Below, piece after piece: positions 58,620 to 64,000 of a stretch of DNA of 64,000 nt. A model generated the notes under the pieces. That model saw nothing but the letters and a program-made list of their open reading frames with translations, was not told the origin of the DNA and did no database searches. Made by a program: the position numbers and the translations under genes. The stretch covers positions 1,449,318 to 1,513,317 of the forward strand of contig CM049314.1 of assembly GCA_026874595.1 (NCBI GenBank), in the 5' to 3' direction. Positions within the stretch are counted from its first letter, which is position 1, and every line of letters begins with the position of its first letter. Source of the DNA: Sipunculus nudus (lineage: Eukaryota; Annelida; Sipuncula; Golfingiida; Sipunculidae).

Positions 58620-59940
58620 ATATCTAAACATTTCACTTGAACCATCGATTCAGAACTAGATATTTGCTGAGCGATCACTGGAAGCTACCGTTGAACTTTT
58701 GGGACTTCAGTTAAGTATTTATTTAGTTGCAGCCGTTTAAAGAGACTTTGTTTGATATTAGTTATGTATTAATTCTTTGATTATTTGTCACTGTAAATAT
58801 TGTATATATATATTAATACAGCACCATTTTTGCACTTAAACTCTAGTTGTGTTAATCTGAGAATATGTGTCTGAGGTTTTGTGTTATGGTTCGGCCTGTC
58901 AGATTTGCCATGTGAAAGAGAACCGTAACAATATCCATATTTCACACCAACTTCACTAATACATAACGTCTAATGTATGGATACACTCGTACACGCTCAG
59001 CAGGGGCTGATTTAGGGAAGGGGACAGGGGGCGCCTCTTTTTTCGATCAAAAATATATGATGAAATGGAACATTACACGCTTAATAACGAAAATAAAAAA
59101 AAAACAGTCCCCAGGCTTTTTAAACTACCCCAGAATGCATCGCTACAACCTGGTAGTTAAAACTCTTAATATACCAATCCCTCGTCATCTATTTAAGCTT
59201 CCACATAATAATATTGAGGAACATTTTTATTTAAATACAGATATTACATTTTATTATTTTTTTCATTGGCAGCGTTAATCAAGAATATTCCCTGTTAACT
59301 ATGTCGGTTACGTCCATGTAAAAGCGTAACTTATTTCAGCGCACGCGAGATTGCCAGTGAGCATATTGTTGATTTATATATGACAAATAAATAAGAGCAG
59401 ACATCAAGGGGAACGCAGTATCTGGGGCGTCCCTGACGTCGTATATCTTGCACCTTGTAGTGCTCTTAATCACTCAGACGCAAGATTATTTATATTCACA
59501 AGGCCGGGACAGTACACCATGATGAGAATCGTAATCCCTTATTGAATTTTTTGTCCCATAAAAGTTCTCACGTGTCTACCACAAGTAAACAAATGGCAAT
59601 GTTCATTTTATATTTAAGAAAGAAGCTCTGACACTTTGTATTTCTCTACTTCATAGTAAAGTAATACCATGTTATCACTCGAAAAATCTAAGGAATGCAA
59701 GCCTCCGCCATGTGATCCCCAATCCGTATTAACATTCACTTATTCGGCCCATATGCCCTGGTCCATTCGTGCATAAGTGTCTGTACATTTGTGAATATTC
59801 TTTGATGACGTTTCTGTCACTGGATCATGTGCAGGATTCACACCAAATTCTAATAGATTCTTTTTTAACCTATTCCCGAGGATTTCATGAGATTCTGTTC
59901 ATGATTGCATGAGTTATGTTTTGAACAAACACCCCATTCA
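58620..59940. other. Intergenic DNA, no gene recognised
   Basis: AT-rich. The stretch GGGGCTGATTTAGGGAAGGGGACAGGGGGCGCC at about 59003-59035 has the look of a dispersed element edge, but no partner copy is seen in this window. Confidence 0.35.
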
Positions 59941-59947
59941 CATTCAA

Positions 59948-60000
59948 AAAGGCACACACATAAACACACGCAGACACACATGCACGCACACACACAAGCA
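59948..60000. repeat. Imperfect (CA)n microsatellite
   Basis: CACACACATAAACACACGC-type run of about 50 bases with interruptions. Confidence 0.85.
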
Positions 60001-60240
60001 GAACACGGCTGCTGTGCGGGCGGGCCGTTCTGGCTTGTGTTTTTGTTCCCTCGGGCGGCGGTGCGTTTTTCCCCCTTTTGCAGGTGCTGACAAGTAGTCG
60101 GACTTGTGTACAGGTCCTGGAAGCGCGCGCTGTTGAGTTTCCAGGCCGGGCGGAAGCCGAAGCCCCCTCCGGTTTAGGAGAGTGGCGGGAGTTCCGTTGA
60201 CTGGCAGCTGGTGAATTCTGCTAAACGACATTTGCGGAAG
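60000..60240. other. Local GC- and CpG-rich block
   Basis: Contains GGGCGGGCCG, CTCGGGCGGCGGTGCG, GCGCGCGC and GGCCGGGCGGAAGCCGAAGC, in strong contrast to its AT-rich surroundings. It could be a promoter-type CpG-rich patch or a foreign repeat. No adjoining exon is recognised. Confidence 0.4.
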
Positions 60241-60539
60241 GACAATTAAATGTGACATGACATGAAACGAGTTGTATTTGAGAGATTTGCGTGGCAATGA
60301 GACGAATGAAGGAGGGAGGAAGGCAATCCAGAAGGAAGAGGGAATTTTTGACACAGAAATAAATATATTAATTTTCCCTAAAAAATTGTGTGTTGTTTTG
60401 AATTTTAAAAATGCTGGCGTGAGGACAGGTGTGCGCGAGCGTGAAAATGATTGGTGGATTTTTGCGGCCATTATATATTTATGGGTATTAAAATAATTAA
60501 AATATAAAATTAATATTTCTGTGTTTTCTTAAGCGGCGG

Positions 60540-61190
60540 TCGGGAAAATTTGTTTTTTAGGGGGGGGGGGGGGCTGATAAATTAGAGGTGATAAAAAATT
60601 GACATGTCAAAAAGCGCGTCATTTTCAGATATTTTATAAAAAAAATAGAGCGACATTTTTATTCACTTCCGCCCTGAAAAAGGATGATTGAAATTATGTC
60701 TGGTGTCCGTTGTACCACCCTCGGGAGCTGGGTTGCCTGTATACAAAGCGTATTTTCGGCGGGATGAATTTAATGATATTATATAGTCTATATGTCATGC
60801 CGGCAAATTGCCGCACCTATGTGAATAATGTCGGCGTGTTTGACTTGCCCGAGATATAATTGCGAGATATGCTAAACCTCGGCGTGGTTTATTTATTTGG
60901 CCTCAAAAGAAACCAATCCTGGCCGGTATCGTCGGAGGACGCGCTCTTTCGATTTCCTGGGAAGGATGACCTCGTTTGACTCCAGTAGTGAACCGGGACA
61001 TATTTTGGGCTCGACTGAAATTTGACAATTTCCTAAAAAAAAAATTGACACGGACGATCACAACTTAAAATATTTTTATTTTACAAAAGTCTGGCGTCCA
61101 TTGTACCCTGCCCGGAAGCCGGGATACCGATGGAAGCCTGAAAGTTAGGGCAAGTTAGGGCAAACGACAACCCCCCCCCCCCACACCCTT
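60540..61190. repeat. Poly(G)/poly(C) tracts and a duplicated 35-bp motif
   Basis: A G tract at 60559-60572 and a C tract at 61171-61182 face each other. Between them, GTCTGGTGTCCGTTGTACC (about 60698) and GTCTGGCGTCCATTGTACC (about 61089) are followed by similar CGGGAGCTGGG or CGGAAGCCGGG sequence, in direct orientation. Confidence 0.55.
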
Positions 61191-61544
61191 TCTTTAAAAT
61201 ATATTCTTAGTTGCCATACTGACACATCTGGATACTGCATAGGTATAATGGTACGATTTATCAACCGAAAACACACAAAAAAATAACAAACAATTCATTG
61301 AAAATAAATATTTTATTCAATAAACGGATTCGTGTCTTTATTATTATATACTCAAATAATATTCAGAATTTTGCTTTTCATGATAATTGATACAAATATC
61401 AACCCACCGGCTGGGATTACCCGCCATATTATTACAATCACAGGCAACATGAACCGACACCGGCCTTGTCACCCTGCTCCGACCCGCATAGATGCAAAGA
61501 TTTGGGACCTCAAAGGAGTTTTGTCGAAGAGCGGCTTATTTAAC

Positions 61545-62320
61545 GCATGGCAAATCGGCTTTTCTGGGCAGAACATTTCCACAATTTTCACCCGGGGTTT
61601 GTACTACAGCTACCCTCTGGCACCCACCAGCTCGCATTGCTAAGCACAGGGCCCAACTCCTTCAGCAAAAAGTCTCACACCACTTTGAAATTTAAAAAAA
61701 AAGTGCTCAGACTGGATCTGGTGATTTTCAGCCATCTGCTTTTCCAATAATGCCCACACACTAATGGTTCTGTTGTCGTTCGGTCAGGATTTACACCAAT
61801 ATTCAGGAAAAACAAGCTATTTTACACTGCTCCAACAAATACAGGATTTCAACCACCCACAACCTGCTCAACACGTCAACTATCTATTGTATACCTGCTA
61901 ATTGGCCTTTCTTGGCCCAACATTTCCACACTTTTCAACCCATACGCCAGGTGTTTGTACCACAGCAACCCTCTGACTCCCATCAACTCTCATTGCAAAG
62001 CACAGGGCCCAAGTGCTTCAGCAAAATGTCTCACACCATTTTGAAATTTAAAGAAAGTGCTCAGACTGGAAATTGGTGATTTCAGCCATCTGCTTTTCCA
62101 CCTGCAATTGTTCTGCTGTCATTCAGTCAGGTTTACACCAATATTCAGGAAAAACAAGCTATTTTACACTGCTCCAACAAATACCGGATTTCAACCACCA
62201 ACAACATGATATAAAGGGCCATTATCTAAGGTACACATCAAAATGGCCTTCCTGGACACAACTTTTCCACACTATTCAACACACACATCTGATTTTTCAT
62301 CCATAGCACTTTGCTCCGAA
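61545..62320. repeat. 345-bp degenerate tandem repeat
   Basis: Two and a half copies with AACATTTCCACA.TTTTCA, GTTTGTACYACAGC, AAGCACAGGGCCCAA, CAGCAAAAAGTCTCACACCA, TTTGAAATTTAAA, GTGCTCAGACTGGA and ATATTCAGGAAAAACAAGCT in the same order. Landmarks recur at about 61570, 61919 and 62265. Confidence 0.85.
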
Positions 62321-62389
62321 CCACTTGTAACATATGCTCTGTTACAGAGCCTCTGAAACTCTTGTTTCGGGCAGGTGGCCTATTTAACT

Positions 62390-62800
62390 AAGTGCACATA
62401 GACAAGTGCTCTTTGACAACTTGTGCACATACACAATTTCTCGTAAACCACAATTACACATAGATAACTTTCATTGGACAGCAAATTGCACATAGACAAT
62501 TGCCATAAGACAACACTTGCTCAAAAACAACTGCTCGTAGACAACTTGTGCGCATAGACAACTGTTCTTAGACAAAAACTATACATAGACAACTGCTCTT
62601 AGACAATTTGTGCACGTAGACAACTTACATTGGACAACAATTGCACATAGACAACTGCTCATACACATCAACTGCACATAGACAACTTCCATCGACAACA
62701 AGTGCACAAGTTGTGGACATAGACACCTTCCATTAGATAATAAGTTCACATAGACAACTGTTCTAAGACAACTTGCGCACATAGACAACTGCAAGTATAT
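62390..62800. repeat. Short ACATAGACAACT-type array
   Basis: Loose repeats of about 20-27 bp built from CACATAGACAACTG, CTCTTAGACAACTTGTG and CATTGGACAACA motifs. Strongly diverged, with variable spacing. Confidence 0.8.
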
Positions 62801-64000
62801 GCAAAATCCATGCATGTATATCAAATTTACAGGTTCTTAATGAAATATATAATGTAATAAATAAATTGAACTTTTGTTTACATTTGATGATAAAAAAAAA
62901 GAACTATCACCATCTGCTAACCAATATACTCTTACAATCCCAGCGGTAACAGTTGCATGATATTTTAACTCTCCGCAAATTGTCCATGAATTCTACGCGA
63001 ATTCTCCAGCTCTCCGCGTTTTAGACAGACCCATATAGACATTTGTTTTAAATAATGACATACAAACTGGCATAACATTTTATGGATACCAGTATAATTG
63101 TGGGTTACTGGACCATCCAAGCCCACTGGTAGGATAACATGGATTCCCAATAATATTTGAATGACCGTTTCCTAAGCTGGAACGGGTTCATAAGGTCTCT
63201 GTGATTTTTTTATTGCAATTTCCCAGGTATTCGGACTGAAAATGGCCCAATCCTTCATTCATTCTCCAGCCTCTTCCAGCGTTCCGGGTATAAAAAATAG
63301 CCCCCCTCATGCCTATTCCAGCTAGGATTTCTTTCTTTGGGGTCAAAACAATTCAACTACAGCTTGGGATTACCTGTTCCTCTTAAATATCCATCGCGCC
63401 CATGTCAAAATGCACCGTCACATTCACAAACGTGTGGCAGGCGGGACAAAAATTGACAGCTCTCCTCCCTAACATCAGAAAAATAAATATAATAAGTTTG
63501 CCAAAAGTTTATTGACCAAAATATACAGAAAACCTTAATATAGTGAAGACAAACGCAGTATGACGTCAGAGCTTCCCGCATTATGAAGCCCTTTTTTAGT
63601 TTATATCGTCTCCAATACATCTTATTGGCTTTCACTCAGGCCACATGGCAAGTTACGCCTATATTAAAAAGAAGACACATTAACCTGTAAACTTAATTTT
63701 TTAAACTTCCTATTATTATAATGCCATAGCGGTGACGTGACGCTATGACGTGATTACATGATTGTGACATCCTCGTTTTCTCACGAGCGATAAACCGAAA
63801 AGTTGAATTACCCTGCTTATCAACAAGGAATATCTTAGTTAATGTTGTGGTAGTGTGGGCCACAGGCCAAAGAAAACGTGATTAACTGAACAGGAAACAC
63901 TCCTCAACCCAGCTGTAAACAGACCAATAATATACACCGGCAGTTTATCATGTCAAAATATTCAATGCCAGGTGCCGAAAATAAAGAACGAACCTGACCA
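62801..64000. other. Right end of window, nothing recognised
   Basis: No gene, RNA or repeat can be supported; open frames of 61-76 codons on the minus strand show no family features. Confidence 0.4.

Noticed and set aside
59944-60471. 175-codon minus-strand open frame
   Set aside because: Its C-terminus is a translation of the CA microsatellite and its middle of the GC-rich patch; no domain is recognised. A real exon is not excluded.

Overview
The window looks like animal nuclear DNA, most likely from a bivalve or another mollusc. It is AT-rich, has an intron-split gene with GT/AG junctions, and is crowded with CR1-type LINEs, tRNA-derived SINEs, LTR pieces, minisatellites, AT microsatellites and poly(G) tracts. 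No operon, ribosome-binding-site logic or CRISPR array is present. The species call is an inference from this texture and the gene families, not from a marker gene.

Three host genes can be supported. The largest is a ten-exon plus-strand gene (1653-17173). Its exons join in frame into about 1079 residues, homologous along the whole length to the coral allene oxide synthase-lipoxygenase fusion: a catalase-related haem domain, then a PLAT domain, then a lipoxygenase domain ending in the expected C-terminal Ile. Key ligands of BOTH metal centres are substituted although the reading frame and splice sites are intact. In the haem domain the proximal Tyr is His and its partner Arg is Thr. In the lipoxygenase domain one iron His is Arg and the iron Asn is Thr. 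Four of its nine introns carry unrelated tandem arrays (52/104, 82, 44/88 and 49 bp). The other two genes are single-coding-exon GT11 alpha-1,2-fucosyltransferase paralogues (41702-42682 and 51168-52154), type II Golgi proteins by their architecture.

Between and around the genes, 18.5-31 kb is a retroelement zone. It holds a decayed minus-strand LINE, two solo LTRs, a complete miniature LTR element (TRIM) with a tRNA-like segment in each LTR, and a second broken LINE. From 32.0 to 34.6 kb there is a 42-bp coding-type minisatellite joined in frame to the C-terminus of a pogo/Tigger-like transposase fragment. From 35.9 to 40.9 kb lies a nearly complete CR1 LINE (PHD finger and esterase-like ORF1; endonuclease and reverse transcriptase ORF2). 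From 44 kb to the end the non-genic DNA is mostly degenerate tandem repeats: about 325 bp, 31 bp, 71 bp, 278 bp and 345 bp families plus a short ACATAGACAACT-like array, with a further solo LTR at 52.3-53.1 kb.

Reference residue numbers for coral AOS (T66, H67, N137, R349, Y353) and for coral and human lipoxygenase iron ligands are recalled from the literature; the alignments were made by eye without software. Copy numbers and periods of repeats are hand counts.
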